Assembly: GCF_001544535.1 (NCBI RefSeq)
Contig: NZ_FCON02000026.1
Coordinates: 19,216 to 83,215 of the forward strand
Reading direction: 5' to 3'
DNA from: Caballeronia choica
Lineage (GTDB): Bacteria > Pseudomonadota > Gammaproteobacteria > Burkholderiales > Burkholderiaceae
Length of the DNA stretch: 64,000 bases
In this document: piece by piece, positions 1-9,389 of the stretch
How positions within the stretch are numbered: position 1 is the stretch's first letter
Layout of the letters: the number at the start of each line of letters is the position of its first letter
Translations under genes and position numbers: made by a program
Notes under the pieces: model-generated
What the model was told of the DNA's origin: nothing
The model's input: only the letters and a program-made list of their open reading frames with translations
Databases searched by the model: none

Positions 1-128
1 CGAAACGCGCGAGCGAATTGCCGAGCTCGCCGGAAAATGCCGCGAAACAGGCGCTGATGTCGGAAGACTGGTGGGCATCCGACGCCGGCATTCAGGCCAA
101 AGCGCGCTGGCTGAAGTTCATGCAGTAA
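1..128 (+). CDS. C-terminal end of an ABC transporter periplasmic substrate-binding protein (partial)
   Basis: Only the last 41 codons are inside the window; the reading frame starts at base 3 and ends with TAA at 126-128. The visible tail contains ALMSEDWWASDAG and ends KARWLKFMQ, a typical end for family 1 polyamine-type (PotD/PotF-like) binding proteins, where a Trp-rich segment precedes the final helix. The assignment rests mainly on context: two PotB/PotC-like permeases (3417-5119) and a PotA-like ATPase (7232-8308) nearby have no other binding protein. It is followed directly by a strong hairpin terminator, so it is probably the last gene of its own transcript. The N-terminal part lies outside the window. 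Confidence 0.6.
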   Translation, partial: KRASELPSSPENAAKQALMSEDWWASDAGIQAKARWLKFMQ

Positions 129-156
129 CCATGCAGTAACGGTGCACGCCTCTCGC

Positions 157-198
157 AGCGCCCGCGCGAACTCCGTACTTCGCGGGCGCTTTTCGTTT
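157..198 (+). terminator. Rho-independent terminator after the binding-protein gene
   Basis: AGCGCCCGCG (157-166) pairs perfectly with CGCGGGCGCT (181-190) over a 14-nt loop and is followed by TTTCGTTT. It lies 28 bases after the stop codon of the upstream gene. Confidence 0.8.
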
Positions 199-287
199 AG
201 CGCGCCAGGACGCGATACATTCGTGACGTTCGAACGAAAGTGTGAACACACGTGTGAACGAACAGCCTTCGCCTTCGCTTATTCAAC

Positions 288-1979
288 GTGATCGACTATC
301 TGATTCTCGGCGGCGGATCGGCCGGCTGCGTGCTGACAGCGCGTCTGTCCGAAGATGCCGGCAAGACGGTGTACCTCGTCGAGGCGGGCCGCGACATCTC
401 GCAACGCACGATGCCTGCGGCGATTCGCAGCCGCTATCCGGGACGCGCATATCTCGACACGACGAACATATGGCAGCAACTCAAGGCGCGCATGAGCGCG
501 CCTGCGGCGACGCGTCGCTATGAACAGGCGCGGCTGCTCGGCGGCGGCTCAGCGATCAATGCGCTGATGGCGAATCGCGGCGCGCCCGCCGATTACGACG
601 AGTGGGAACAACTCGGCGCGCACGGCTGGAACTGGCAAGCGTGTCTGCCGTACTTTCGCAAGCTCGAAACGGATTGCGATTTCGACGGCGAGCTGCACGG
701 CAAAAGCGGGCCGCTGCGCATTCAGCGCACCGCGTGGGCGCGTATTTCGCCGTTCGTGCGCGCAGTGCTCGATACACTCGACAAGCGCGGCCATGCGCGA
801 CGCGCGGATCAAAATGGCCCATGGGAAGACGGCACGTTCGTCGGCTCGATCGGCGTGAGCGCGGCTGGCGAGCGTATTCCCACTTCCGTCTGCTATCTCG
901 ACGATAACGTGCGCGCGCGTACCAATCTGACGATCCGCACTGAGATGGTGGTCGAACGCATTCTGTTCGAAGGCACGCGAGCGGTTGGCGCGCGCATGAT
1001 CGATCGTGACGGCCTGCACGTCGAACTGCGCGCTGAACATGTGATCGTGTGCGCGGGCGCGATTCATAGTCCCGCGTTGCTGCTAATAAGCGGCATCGGC
1101 CCCGCTGGCGATCTCGCCGCGCTCGGCATCGAAGTTCGCGCGCATCGTGAAGGCGTGGGCCGCAATCTGATGGAACATCCTTCCATTGCGGTGTCTGCGT
1201 TTTTGCCGCGCAGCGCGCGCACGCCGTTTCCCGACGAGCATCATGAACAGGCGATCGTGCGCTTTTCGTCGGGCTTGCCCGGCACCCTCCCCGGCGACAT
1301 GCACGGCGCGATTCTGTCGCGTTCCGGCTGGCATTCGGTCGGTTATCGGCTCGGGACGATCTTCTTCTGGGTCAACAAATCGTACTCGCGCGGACGGCTG
1401 AAATTGAAGTCGGCCAACCCATTCGATGAACCCGACGTCGATTTCGACATGCTGTCCGACGCGCGCGATCTGGAGCGGCTGAAGCTCGCGCTGCGCTTCG
1501 GCGCCGACACGCTCGCGGATGCGTCGATGGCCTCGCATCGCGACACGCTCTTTGCATCGAGCTATTCGCCGCGCGTCGCCACCATTGCCGTGCCCGGCGC
1601 GTGGAACGCGTTCCAGCGCGGCGCCTTGAGCGCATTGCTCGATATCGCCGGTCCGTTGCGCGGCTGGCTAGTCCGTCGTGTCGTCACGCGCGGCGTGTCG
1701 TTGCAGGAACTGCTCAGCGATGATCGCGCGATGACGCAATTCGTCACGCGCTCGGTGGGCGGCACGTGGCATCCGTCCGGCACCTGCAAGATGGGCGCGC
1801 CCGACGATCCGCTAGCCGTCACCGATGCGCTCGGTGCTGTCTATGGCGTCGAACGGCTGTACGTCTGCGACGCGTCGCTGATGCCGTCCATTCCGTGCGC
1901 GAACACCAATCTCCCGACGATCATGATCGCCGAGCGGATCGCCGATCTGCTGCGTGGCGAAGCGCGTCAGTCGCCGTAA
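288..1979 (+). CDS. GMC-family FAD-dependent oxidoreductase (alcohol/choline dehydrogenase-like)
   Basis: A 563-residue protein starting at GTG 288 with the FAD-binding dinucleotide fold right at the N-terminus (DYLILGGGSAGCVL, with the GxGxxG-type glycines at residues 8-13). The GMC signature GGGSAINAL lies near residue 86, a second signature region around GAIHSPALLLISGIGP near residue 257, and the C-terminal GMC_oxred_C domain has the catalytic-type His in GGTWHPSGTCKMG and Asn in NTNLPTIMIAERI. Members oxidise primary alcohols to aldehydes with FAD. No good ribosome binding site is visible before the GTG, but an upstream extension would not fit the family N-terminus. It converges with the aldehyde dehydrogenase gene, overlapping it by 13 bases, so an alcohol-to-aldehyde-to-acid sequence is plausible. 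The substrate is not known. Confidence 0.88.
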   Translation: MIDYLILGGGSAGCVLTARLSEDAGKTVYLVEAGRDISQRTMPAAIRSRYPGRAYLDTTNIWQQLKARMSAPAATRRYEQARLLGGGSAINALMANRGAPADYDEWEQLGAHGWNWQACLPYFRKLETDCDFDGELHGKSGPLRIQRTAWARISPFVRAVLDTLDKRGHARRADQNGPWEDGTFVGSIGVSAAGERIPTSVCYLDDNVRARTNLTIRTEMVVERILFEGTRAVGARMIDRDGLHVELRAEHVIVCAGAIHSPALLLISGIGPAGDLAALGIEVRAHREGVGRNLMEHPSIAVSAFLPRSARTPFPDEHHEQAIVRFSSGLPGTLPGDMHGAILSRSGWHSVGYRLGTIFFWVNKSYSRGRLKLKSANPFDEPDVDFDMLSDARDLERLKLALRFGADTLADASMASHRDTLFASSYSPRVATIAVPGAWNAFQRGALSALLDIAGPLRGWLVRRVVTRGVSLQELLSDDRAMTQFVTRSVGGTWHPSGTCKMGAPDDPLAVTDALGAVYGVERLYVCDASLMPSIPCANTNLPTIMIAERIADLLRGEARQSP

Positions 1980-3394
1980 CCGACGATGCTTTTCACTTCG
2001 AGAAACGCTTCGAGGCCCCACTCGCCGTATTCGCGGCCGTTGCCCGACTGCTTGTAGCCGCCAAACGGCGCGCCCGCATCCCACGACGGGTAGTTCACGT
2101 ACACGCTGCCCGCGCGCAACTGGAACGCGACGCGTCGAGCCCGCGCGGCGTCGCGCGATTGCACGTAGGCGGCGAGGCCGAACGGCGTGTCGTTGGCGAT
2201 GTCGATGGCATCTGCTTCGTCGCGATACGGCATTATCGCGAGCACCGGGCCGAAGATCTCTTCGCGGGCGATGGTCATCGAAGGATTCACGTTCGCGAAC
2301 ACCGTCGGCTGCACGTAATAGCCGCGCGCCAGACCTTCGGGCCGGCCGGTGCCGCCCGCCACGACTTGCGCGCCTTCGTCGATGCCAAGTGCGATCAGCC
2401 GCTGCACACGCTCGAACTGGATTGCGCTGACAACCGGCCCCATCGTCGTGCGCGCATCGTCGGCGGGACCGACGCGCTGCGCTTGCGCCGCGCGCCGGGC
2501 AATCTCGACCGCTTCGTCATGACGCTGCGCGGGCACGAGCATCCGCGTCGGTGCATTGCACGACTGGCCGCTGTTGCCGAAACACGAATTGACGCCCGCC
2601 GTGACAGCGGCTTCGAAGTCCACATCGTCGAGCAGAATGTTCGCCGACTTGCCGCCCAGTTCCTGATGCACGCGCTTCACGGTCGGCGCGGCGAGCGTCG
2701 CGATCTCGATGCCCGCGCGCGTCGATCCGGTGAACGACACCATGTCCACACCGGGATGACGGCACAGCGCCACGCCGACGGTCGGCCCGTCGCCGTTCAC
2801 GAGATTGAACACACCAGGCGGCACGCCCGCGGCGTCGGCAATCTCGGCGAACAGAACGGCATTGAGCGGCGAAACTTCGCTCGGCTTGAGCACCATCGTG
2901 CAACCCGCTGCGATGGCGGGCGCGACCTTGCACACGATCTGGTTGATCGGCCAGTTCCAGGGCGTGATCAGCGCGACGACGCCCACCGCTTCATGATTGA
3001 TCAGTGTCGTGCCTTTCTTGCGCTGCCACGCGAACGTCTCGCAAGTGCGCAGCAGTTCTTCCAGATGCCGCTTGCCGAGCCCCGCCTGCCACGCGTGCGA
3101 CAGCGCCTTCGGTGCGCCGATCTCACGGGAGATCACCGCGGCCATCTCGTCGTAGCGTTCGAGATAGACAGCGAGAATGCGGCGAATCAATGCGAGACGT
3201 TCGGCGGGCGTGGTCTGCGAGAACGTGACGAACGCGCGTTTTGCAGCCGCAACCGCGCGGTTGACGTCCTGCTCGTTGCCGAGCGCGATTTCGGCGAAGG
3301 CTTCTTCCGTGCACGGATCGATCACGGGCAGACGCGCGTCGCCGGACGGCTCGACCCACGCTCCGTCGATATAAAACTTCAATGCATTGCTCAT
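1967..3394 (-). CDS. NAD(P)-dependent aldehyde dehydrogenase
   Basis: A 475-residue ALDH-superfamily enzyme of usual length. Visible hallmarks are the Rossmann region with PWNWPINQIVCKVAPAI near residue 135, the general-base Glu in QELGGKSANILL, the catalytic Cys in GNSGQSCNAPTRM, and the C-terminal PFGGYKQSGNGREYGEWGL. It should oxidise an aldehyde to the acid in the cytoplasm. It heads the minus-strand side next to the two ABC permeases, and its stop overlaps the end of the GMC oxidoreductase gene. Close relatives act on aminoaldehydes, betaine aldehyde or broad aldehydes, and the sequence does not decide between them. Confidence 0.92.
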   Translation of the reverse strand: MSNALKFYIDGAWVEPSGDARLPVIDPCTEEAFAEIALGNEQDVNRAVAAAKRAFVTFSQTTPAERLALIRRILAVYLERYDEMAAVISREIGAPKALSHAWQAGLGKRHLEELLRTCETFAWQRKKGTTLINHEAVGVVALITPWNWPINQIVCKVAPAIAAGCTMVLKPSEVSPLNAVLFAEIADAAGVPPGVFNLVNGDGPTVGVALCRHPGVDMVSFTGSTRAGIEIATLAAPTVKRVHQELGGKSANILLDDVDFEAAVTAGVNSCFGNSGQSCNAPTRMLVPAQRHDEAVEIARRAAQAQRVGPADDARTTMGPVVSAIQFERVQRLIALGIDEGAQVVAGGTGRPEGLARGYYVQPTVFANVNPSMTIAREEIFGPVLAIMPYRDEADAIDIANDTPFGLAAYVQSRDAARARRVAFQLRAGSVYVNYPSWDAGAPFGGYKQSGNGREYGEWGLEAFLEVKSIVGYGD

Positions 3395-3416
3395 GCGGTC
3401 TTCCGTTCGAATGGAA

Positions 3417-4211
3417 TCAGGCGCGCGTCATCGACGAACGCCGGGTCACGACGACGATCATCACCAGACACAGCGTGAGCGCCGTCAACATCGTGCTGAT
3501 GGCGGCGATGGTCGGATCGATTTCGTCGCGCAACGTGACGAACATGCGACGCGTCAGCGTCTGGTTCGATCCGCCCGAAATGAAGAGCGCGACAACCGTT
3601 TCATCGAGCGCCTGAATGAACACGAACACCGCGCCCGAGATGACGCTCGCCTTGATCTGCGGCAGCGTCACGGTCAGGAAACTGCGAAAGCGGTTCATGC
3701 CGAGACTGCGCGCGACCATCTCCTGCGTACGGTCGAACGTGCGCAGATCCGCGCCAACCGAAATCAGCACGTACGGCAAGCCGAGCATCGTATCGGCGAC
3801 GATCAGCCCGCCGAGCGTGTTCACATAACCCGCCTGCGAATACACAAAGAACACGCCGACCGCGACGATGATGATCGGCACCATCAACGGCAACATGAGC
3901 AGCGTCCGCAGATAACGCATGATCCAGTGCGTGCCGTGCTGCAATGCGTAGGCTGCGGCGATGCCGAGCGGCGTCGCGATGATTGCGGCGCTGACCGACG
4001 CAATCAGCGTCGTGCGTGCGGCGTCGATCCACGCGGGATTATCGAAGAACGAGTGATACCAGCGCAGTGAATACGCGGGCGGCGGGAATGTCATGAAACG
4101 CGTGTCGGAGAACGACAGCGGCACGACGATCAGAATCGGCAGCATCAGGAAGACGAGGATCAGCACGACCCCCGCACCAAGAACGACCTTTCCGAACGAG
4201 ATCTTGTTCAT
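3417..4211 (-). CDS. ABC transporter permease, PotC-like
   Basis: A 264-residue membrane protein with an N-terminal helix (VVLGAGVVLILVFLMLPILIVVPLSF) and about five further helices. The ABC inner-membrane (binding-protein-dependent) signature lies around residues 165-190 (EMVARSLGMNRFRSFLTVTLP), matching the EAA loop that contacts the ATPase. It is the second permease of a polyamine/spermidine-type importer. Its start overlaps the stop of the upstream permease by 4 bases (4208-4211), so the two are translationally coupled. Transported substrate unknown. Confidence 0.88.
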   Translation of the reverse strand: MNKISFGKVVLGAGVVLILVFLMLPILIVVPLSFSDTRFMTFPPPAYSLRWYHSFFDNPAWIDAARTTLIASVSAAIIATPLGIAAAYALQHGTHWIMRYLRTLLMLPLMVPIIIVAVGVFFVYSQAGYVNTLGGLIVADTMLGLPYVLISVGADLRTFDRTQEMVARSLGMNRFRSFLTVTLPQIKASVISGAVFVFIQALDETVVALFISGGSNQTLTRRMFVTLRDEIDPTIAAISTMLTALTLCLVMIVVVTRRSSMTRA

Positions 4212-5119
4212 TTCGCGCCCAGCGTCTTTTCAAGTGGAATCACGCGGCTCGCGGCGTAGAAGATCGCGAACACACAGATCAGCAGCACGACGCTCACCGC
4301 ACTCGCCGCGCCCCAGCTGTTGTAAATCTCGACGTTGCGGCTCACGACCATCGACACCATGATCGACTTGCCGCCGCCCATCAGCTCAGGCGTGATGTAA
4401 AAGCCGAGGCACAGAATGAAGACAAGCGTGACGCCCGCGACGACGCCGCTCATCGACAGCGGCAAAAACACGCGCCAGAACACATGCAGCGGAGAGCCGC
4501 CAAGACTCGCGCCCGCTTGCGACAGGTTCGACGGAATCTTCTGCATCGCCGAATAGAGCGGCAGCACCATGAACGGCAGCAGGATATGCACCATCGCGAT
4601 GATCGTGCCGAACTGGTTGTACGCGAGTTGTATGGGATGATCGATCAGGCCGCTCGCCACCAGCGCCTTGTTGACAAGGCCCGTACGTTGCAGCAACACG
4701 AGCCACGCGTAAGTCCGCACGAGCACGCTCGTCCAGAACGGCAGAATCACCATGCCGAGAATCAGCGCGCTAAGCTTGGGCGGCAGCGACGCCGCGAAAT
4801 ACGCAACCGGATACCCCAGCAGTAACGTGATCGCCGTCACGATGAAGCTCAGTTTGAACGTCAGCAGAAACGTGTCGAGATACGTGCCGGTGAACATGCG
4901 CTGATAGTTCGCGAGTGTGAAGCCGCCGTCGTGCCAGATCGACTGCCACGACAGCCATGCAAGCGGCACCACCAGCAACACGACGATCACGAACAGCGCG
5001 GGCGCGAGCAACATCAGCATCGCGCGATCTTCACGCTGCTGATGACGCACCGACGGATCGATTGGGGAAGCTGGCATCAACGTGTGTCCTTCGAGAATCC
5101 GTTTGGCTGTCGTCATCAT
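4208..5119 (-). CDS. ABC transporter permease, PotB-like
   Basis: A 303-residue permease with six predicted helices and an EAA-like loop (QAGASLGGSPLHVFWRVFLP) in the second half. I place the start at 5119 because its ATG overlaps the stop of the FAD oxidase gene as ATGA, the junction type used elsewhere in this operon; an in-frame ATG further upstream (5149) would overlap that gene by 34 bases. A further internal start at MPASPID is possible. It pairs with the downstream PotC-like permease to form the membrane channel of the importer. Confidence 0.87.
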   Translation of the reverse strand: MMTTAKRILEGHTLMPASPIDPSVRHQQREDRAMLMLLAPALFVIVVLLVVPLAWLSWQSIWHDGGFTLANYQRMFTGTYLDTFLLTFKLSFIVTAITLLLGYPVAYFAASLPPKLSALILGMVILPFWTSVLVRTYAWLVLLQRTGLVNKALVASGLIDHPIQLAYNQFGTIIAMVHILLPFMVLPLYSAMQKIPSNLSQAGASLGGSPLHVFWRVFLPLSMSGVVAGVTLVFILCLGFYITPELMGGGKSIMVSMVVSRNVEIYNSWGAASAVSVVLLICVFAIFYAASRVIPLEKTLGAK

Positions 5120-6453
5120 GCACCCACGGCGTCGAGAAACTGATACCACGCAGCTACGAGCCGGACACCCGGCGCGCGCAACGAATGAAACGGTACCGGC
5201 CGCAAGCCCTGCTGCGCAAGCAGTGCAAGCTCGGGCGTCTCGCCGAGCGCAAGCGCGGCCGCATGCTGGCCGAGCAGGCTCGCCATCGCGATACCCGCAC
5301 CGTTATACCCCAGACAAAAGGTCGTTGTGTCGTCACTGCGCCCGATATGCGGCAATGCATTGAAGGTCATGCCGACATAACCCGACCAGCGATACTCGAC
5401 TCGCACGCCCGCCAGATCGGGAAAGAGCGCGGCCATCGCGCGCTGCAACGCATCGAAGCCGGTGTCCTGACCTTCCTTGCCGAACGCATCGCGGCCGCCA
5501 AACAACATGCGTCCATCGACCTTGCGAAACCACTTCATCATGCGGCGCGTTTCCGTATAGCTGCGCCGTTGCACCATCAGTTTCGCATCGAGTTCCGGTG
5601 ACAGACGCTCGGTCGCAATCATCGCGCTGCGAAACGGCACGAGTTCGCGCTGATACGGCGCGGTCGCGGACGTCAGTCCGGAATACGCATTCGTCGCGAC
5701 GATCACCTGCTTCGCGCGCACCGTGCCGCCGGGCGCGCGCAACGTCACGCCAGGGCCGGTGCGCGCGCGCGTCATCTCGACGATGGGCGTCGATTCGTAA
5801 ATCGGCACACGCCGCGCCGTGAGTCCGCGCGCGAGGCCGCGCACATATTCGAGCGGCAAGATCGTGCCCGCGTCCGCGCTCAACACGCCGCCGATAAATC
5901 CCGTCGATCCCGTCTCGTGCGTCACTTCTTCACGCGTTTGCACCGTCATCGAAGAATCGCCGAGCGCCGTGCGGACCCAGTCGGCTTCGGCGCGAATCGC
6001 GGCGAACGCGCGCTCGGTATGCGCGCAGCGCAGGCTGCCCGTATGCTCGAACTGCGCGCGCTCCAGCTTGAATTCGTCGATGAGCGATTCGACCACGCGC
6101 ACGCCGTCGTGTGCGAGACGATGCATGCGCTTCGCGGTGTCGAGACCATGCATGCGTTCGATCGTCGGAAAGGACAGCCTGAACTTCGACGACACCACGC
6201 CGCCATTGCGGCCGCTTGCGCCCCAACCCACCGGATTCGCGTCGAACACCGCACAATCGACCCCGCGCTTTTGCAACGCATACGCCGCCGCCAGCCCCGA
6301 ATAACCTGCGCCGATCACCGCCACATCGACGGACAGATCGCGATTGAGCGGCGTGCCTGTGCTGACGGGCGCGTGCGTCACGGGCGCTCTGGCGGCCATC
6401 GCCCGCCAGAGCGAATCGGGTTGCGGGCGCAACGGTGTGGTCGGCGCGAGCAT
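5116..6453 (-). CDS. FAD-dependent amine/amino-acid oxidoreductase (PuuB/DadA-like, DAO family)
   Basis: A 445-residue DAO-family flavoenzyme. The ADP-binding fold is at residues about 30-60 (VDVAVIGAGYSGLAAAYAL), followed by the DAO motif GASGRNGGVVSSKF. The second FAD-contact region is near the C-terminus (YNGAGIAMASLLGQHAA). The start at 6453 is chosen because it places MLAPTTPLRPQ before the fold. It begins 3 bases after the HAD gene stop and ends in an ATGA overlap with the permease gene. PuuB-type enzymes oxidise gamma-glutamylated polyamines; relatives act on D-amino acids or glycine derivatives. The neighbouring polyamine-type importer supports an amine substrate, but that is inference. 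Confidence 0.85.
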   Translation of the reverse strand: MLAPTTPLRPQPDSLWRAMAARAPVTHAPVSTGTPLNRDLSVDVAVIGAGYSGLAAAYALQKRGVDCAVFDANPVGWGASGRNGGVVSSKFRLSFPTIERMHGLDTAKRMHRLAHDGVRVVESLIDEFKLERAQFEHTGSLRCAHTERAFAAIRAEADWVRTALGDSSMTVQTREEVTHETGSTGFIGGVLSADAGTILPLEYVRGLARGLTARRVPIYESTPIVEMTRARTGPGVTLRAPGGTVRAKQVIVATNAYSGLTSATAPYQRELVPFRSAMIATERLSPELDAKLMVQRRSYTETRRMMKWFRKVDGRMLFGGRDAFGKEGQDTGFDALQRAMAALFPDLAGVRVEYRWSGYVGMTFNALPHIGRSDDTTTFCLGYNGAGIAMASLLGQHAAALALGETPELALLAQQGLRPVPFHSLRAPGVRLVAAWYQFLDAVGA

Positions 6454-6455
6454 GG

Positions 6456-7166
6456 TCAGGCCGCGCGTGCTTCTGCTTCGACGGCGTCCGCGAGCGCGGC
6501 GAGCGTCGCGAATTTGAACGTCGGCGTGGTCACGGCTTCGGGCACAGGCGTCGCGCCGAATCCCTTCAAGCCCTGCCGACGCTCGATCCAGCATGTTGCA
6601 TACCCTAGCTTCGTCGCAATGCCGATGTCGTGATACTGGCTTTGTGCCGTATGCAGAATCTCGCCGAACTTGAAACCGAATGCCGCCTGACGTCCACGGT
6701 TGTAGGCGAAGAATTGCGGATCGGGTTTCGCGACGCCGGTTTCATCGCAGCAGACGGTGTCGTCGAACGGATCGCATAGCGTATGCGCATACGCCGACAA
6801 TGCGACGCGGTCCGCATTCGTCATCGCCACCAGCCGATAGTGCTTGCGCAGGCGCTTCAGTGCAGCCACCGAGTCTTCGAACGCGGGCCATTCGAGCACG
6901 TCGCGCTGAAATGCAGCGGCCGATTGCGCGTCGTCGGGCAAGCCCAGTTCTTTCGCGAGCGCCAGATACACGTTCGCCATTTCTTGGCTCGAACGGCCTG
7001 GATAGGCTGCGCGGCCGCGCATGTACGGTTCGAAAATCTGTTCGTCGGTCAGGTCTTTCGCTGCCGCGCCGCCCAAGCGTCGCACGGACGCGAGCACGCC
7101 CTTTTCGAAGTTGATCAGCGTGCCGACGACATCGAACGTCAGGACCTTGAAATCGGTGAGCTTCAT
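6456..7166 (-). CDS. HAD-superfamily hydrolase, haloacid dehalogenase type II-like
   Basis: A 236-residue HAD enzyme starting at ATG 7166 (MKLTDFKVLTFDVVGTL). Motif I is FDVVGTL: the nucleophile Asp12 is present and the +2 position is Val rather than Asp, as in 2-haloacid dehalogenases rather than phosphatases (which keep DxD). Motif II is MTNAD, and the motif III lysine is in GVAKPDPQFF. It is the first gene of the HAD, FAD oxidase, PotB-like, PotC-like run. In similar clusters such HAD proteins are often annotated as dehalogenases without a halogenated substrate being known, so the reaction is uncertain. Confidence 0.82.
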   Translation of the reverse strand: MKLTDFKVLTFDVVGTLINFEKGVLASVRRLGGAAAKDLTDEQIFEPYMRGRAAYPGRSSQEMANVYLALAKELGLPDDAQSAAAFQRDVLEWPAFEDSVAALKRLRKHYRLVAMTNADRVALSAYAHTLCDPFDDTVCCDETGVAKPDPQFFAYNRGRQAAFGFKFGEILHTAQSQYHDIGIATKLGYATCWIERRQGLKGFGATPVPEAVTTPTFKFATLAALADAVEAEARAA

Positions 7167-7231
7167 TGCTTCATCCTTTGCGGTTGCGTGAATCAGAAAG
7201 CGAATTGCCCATACTCGGGCGGCGAGTGAAA

Positions 7232-8308
7232 TCAGGCGGGCACGACGATGGTGTCGAGCGGATCGAGCACGACCGTCATGAGCGCCCCCGGTTCGGGAAT
7301 GCGCTTGCGCGCTTCGTAGTTGCCAGGTTGTCTCAGGCTGATGGCTGTGCCGTCCGCGAGCGTCGCGAACACGCGCAGGCTCTCGCCCTGGTACAACACC
7401 TCCGTGACGCGGCACGACAGGCGATTTACATTCGCCTGCGCATCGTTGCCGTCGATCACGAGCTTTTCGGTCTGCACGGCAAGCAGGAGCTTGTCGCCGC
7501 GCGGCAGCGGATGCGCCGTGCGCAGCAGGGTTTCGCCGAGCTTGACGGCATCGTCGCCCGCGCGGCTCACGCCGAGCAGCGTCGCTTCGCCGATAAAGCT
7601 CGCGACAAACGCATCGCACGGCCGGTCATACAGACGCTCCGGCGTATCGATCTGCACGAGCTTGCCGTTCTTCAACACCGCGACGCGATCGCTCATCGTG
7701 AGCGCCTCGCGTTGATCGTGCGTGACATAGACGATCGTCGCGCCCAGCTTGCGATGCAAGCGGCGCAATTCGATCTGCATGGTTTCGCGCAACTGCTTGT
7801 CGAGCGCGGAGAGCGGCTCGTCCATCAAAATGAGTTGCGGCTCGAACACCATCGCGCGTGCCAGCGCGACGCGCTGGCGCTGGCCGCCCGACAACTGGCT
7901 GATGCCGCGCCCTTCGTAGCCGCTCAATTCGACCATCGCGAGTGCATCGGCGACTTTCTTCGCCCAACCGGCTTTCGGCTCGCGCCGCGCGCGCAGCGGA
8001 AAGGCGACGTTCTCGCCAACCGTCATGTGCGGAAAGAGCGCGTAGTTCTGAAACACGATGCCTATGTTGCGCTTGTGTGGCGGCGCAAATGTAATGTCGC
8101 GTTCGCCGACCCAGACCGTACCAGAACTCGGCTGAACGAAGCCGCCGAGGATGCCGAGCAGCGTCGTCTTGCCCGACCCCGACGGCCCGAGTAGCGACAC
8201 GAATTCGCCCGGCAGGATGTCGAGTGAAACGTCGTCCAGCGCGACCACCGGACCGTAGCGCTTCGCTGCCGATCGGATGGAAACTCCCGTTTTCGCTCGT
8301 GCGTCCAT
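7232..8308 (-). CDS. ABC transporter ATP-binding protein, PotA-like
   Basis: A 358-residue ATPase: Walker A GPSGSGKTT, Q-loop FQNYALFPHMT, signature LSGGQRQRVALARA, Walker B LILMDEP and the switch His in YVTHDQREALT, followed by a TOBE domain. I start at ATG 8308 (MDARAKTGVSIRS) because the N-terminus fits the family and the upstream stretch is the divergent promoter region. It lies 65 bases before the HAD gene and probably heads this operon, energising the two permeases downstream. It is transcribed away from the LysR gene. Confidence 0.9.
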   Translation of the reverse strand: MDARAKTGVSIRSAAKRYGPVVALDDVSLDILPGEFVSLLGPSGSGKTTLLGILGGFVQPSSGTVWVGERDITFAPPHKRNIGIVFQNYALFPHMTVGENVAFPLRARREPKAGWAKKVADALAMVELSGYEGRGISQLSGGQRQRVALARAMVFEPQLILMDEPLSALDKQLRETMQIELRRLHRKLGATIVYVTHDQREALTMSDRVAVLKNGKLVQIDTPERLYDRPCDAFVASFIGEATLLGVSRAGDDAVKLGETLLRTAHPLPRGDKLLLAVQTEKLVIDGNDAQANVNRLSCRVTEVLYQGESLRVFATLADGTAISLRQPGNYEARKRIPEPGALMTVVLDPLDTIVVPA

Positions 8309-8409
8309 GACGATTGTCTCGCTGTAAAAAGCCTGCGTTGAAGAAAATATAAGTCGCAATGTTTTTGGCGGCAATTCCCAAATTGTTGGATCAGGCATAA
8401 CATCAGGTC

Positions 8410-9381
8410 ATGCCAAACCTTCGCAAGAAACTGCCCAGCGCCAACGCGCTGTTCGTGTTCGAGGCGGCCGCACGCTGCGGCAACTTCACGCGCGCCGCAC
8501 AAGAACTGTATGTCAGCCAGCCCGCTGTGAGCCGCATGCTCGCGCGCATGGAAGACCATATCGGCGTGCGGCTGTTCGAGCGCGTGCGCGGCGGCATCGA
8601 GCTGACCGAAAACGGCAAGATCCTGTACCGGAAGATTTCGGAAGGGTTTAGCGGCATCGAGAGTGCGATCCGCGAAATCGAGGCACGCTCGACGGGCGTG
8701 GAATCGGTCACGCTGTCGGTGTCGACGGGCTTTACGACGCATTGGCTGATGCCGCGCATGAGCCGTTTGAATCAGGCGTTTCCGTCCGTCGATCTGCGTT
8801 TTCAGCTGATTTCCGGGCGCATTGGCGGGCCGCTCGTCGATGTCGATCTGGGCATGCGCTTTCTGCGCGAAGACGATATCGACGAGAACAGCGTGTTGGT
8901 CATGCCTGAAACGCTGTTGCCGGTGTGCAATCAGCGTTATCACGAGATGTCGCAAACCGATGCGCATCGCGAACACGGCGACACAGTGATCGTGATGGAC
9001 GATGAAGAGCGCGGCTGGCACGACCGGTTCGCGGCGTTCGCCGGACACGGGCGGCATGTCGCCGGCATGCTGAGCTTCAACGATTACGCGATCGTCGTAC
9101 AGGCTGCGCTGCTTGGCCAGGGCATCGCGCTTGGCTGGGTGAATGTGGTGTCGCACTGGCTCGCGCAAGCCGCGCTGATGCCCGCCGAAGCCGAATTGAT
9201 CACGACAAGCCGCCGCTGCTGTCTCATGTGGCCCGCGAACCGGCCGACGCGGCCCATCGTCACCGAAATATGCGACTGGATAATCGAAGAAATGCGCAAC
9301 GACCTGCGCATCGTCGATCGCACGTATCCGAACCTTGGTTTGCGCGCGGCGCTGAAGCAGTGTGGTCTCGTATTCGGCTGA
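8410..9381 (+). CDS. LysR-family transcriptional regulator (GcvA-like)
   Basis: A 323-residue LysR regulator with the winged HTH at residues about 9-68 (NALFVFEAAARCGNFTRAAQELYVSQPAVSRM) and a substrate-binding effector domain behind it. The residue pattern (ALFVFEAAAR, SQPAVSRMLARME) resembles GcvA-type regulators common in Burkholderiales. It is divergent from the ABC ATPase gene with about 100 bases between start codons, the usual arrangement for LysR control of a neighbouring operon, so it probably senses the transported compound. No T-N11-A operator could be singled out with confidence. Confidence 0.88.
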   Translation: MPNLRKKLPSANALFVFEAAARCGNFTRAAQELYVSQPAVSRMLARMEDHIGVRLFERVRGGIELTENGKILYRKISEGFSGIESAIREIEARSTGVESVTLSVSTGFTTHWLMPRMSRLNQAFPSVDLRFQLISGRIGGPLVDVDLGMRFLREDDIDENSVLVMPETLLPVCNQRYHEMSQTDAHREHGDTVIVMDDEERGWHDRFAAFAGHGRHVAGMLSFNDYAIVVQAALLGQGIALGWVNVVSHWLAQAALMPAEAELITTSRRCCLMWPANRPTRPIVTEICDWIIEEMRNDLRIVDRTYPNLGLRAALKQCGLVFG

Positions 9382-9389
9382 ACCTTGGG

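Noticed and set aside
7167-7619. N-terminal extension of the HAD hydrolase
   Set aside because: The extra 151 residues are low complexity and overlap the ABC ATPase gene; the HAD motif I lies right after ATG 7166.
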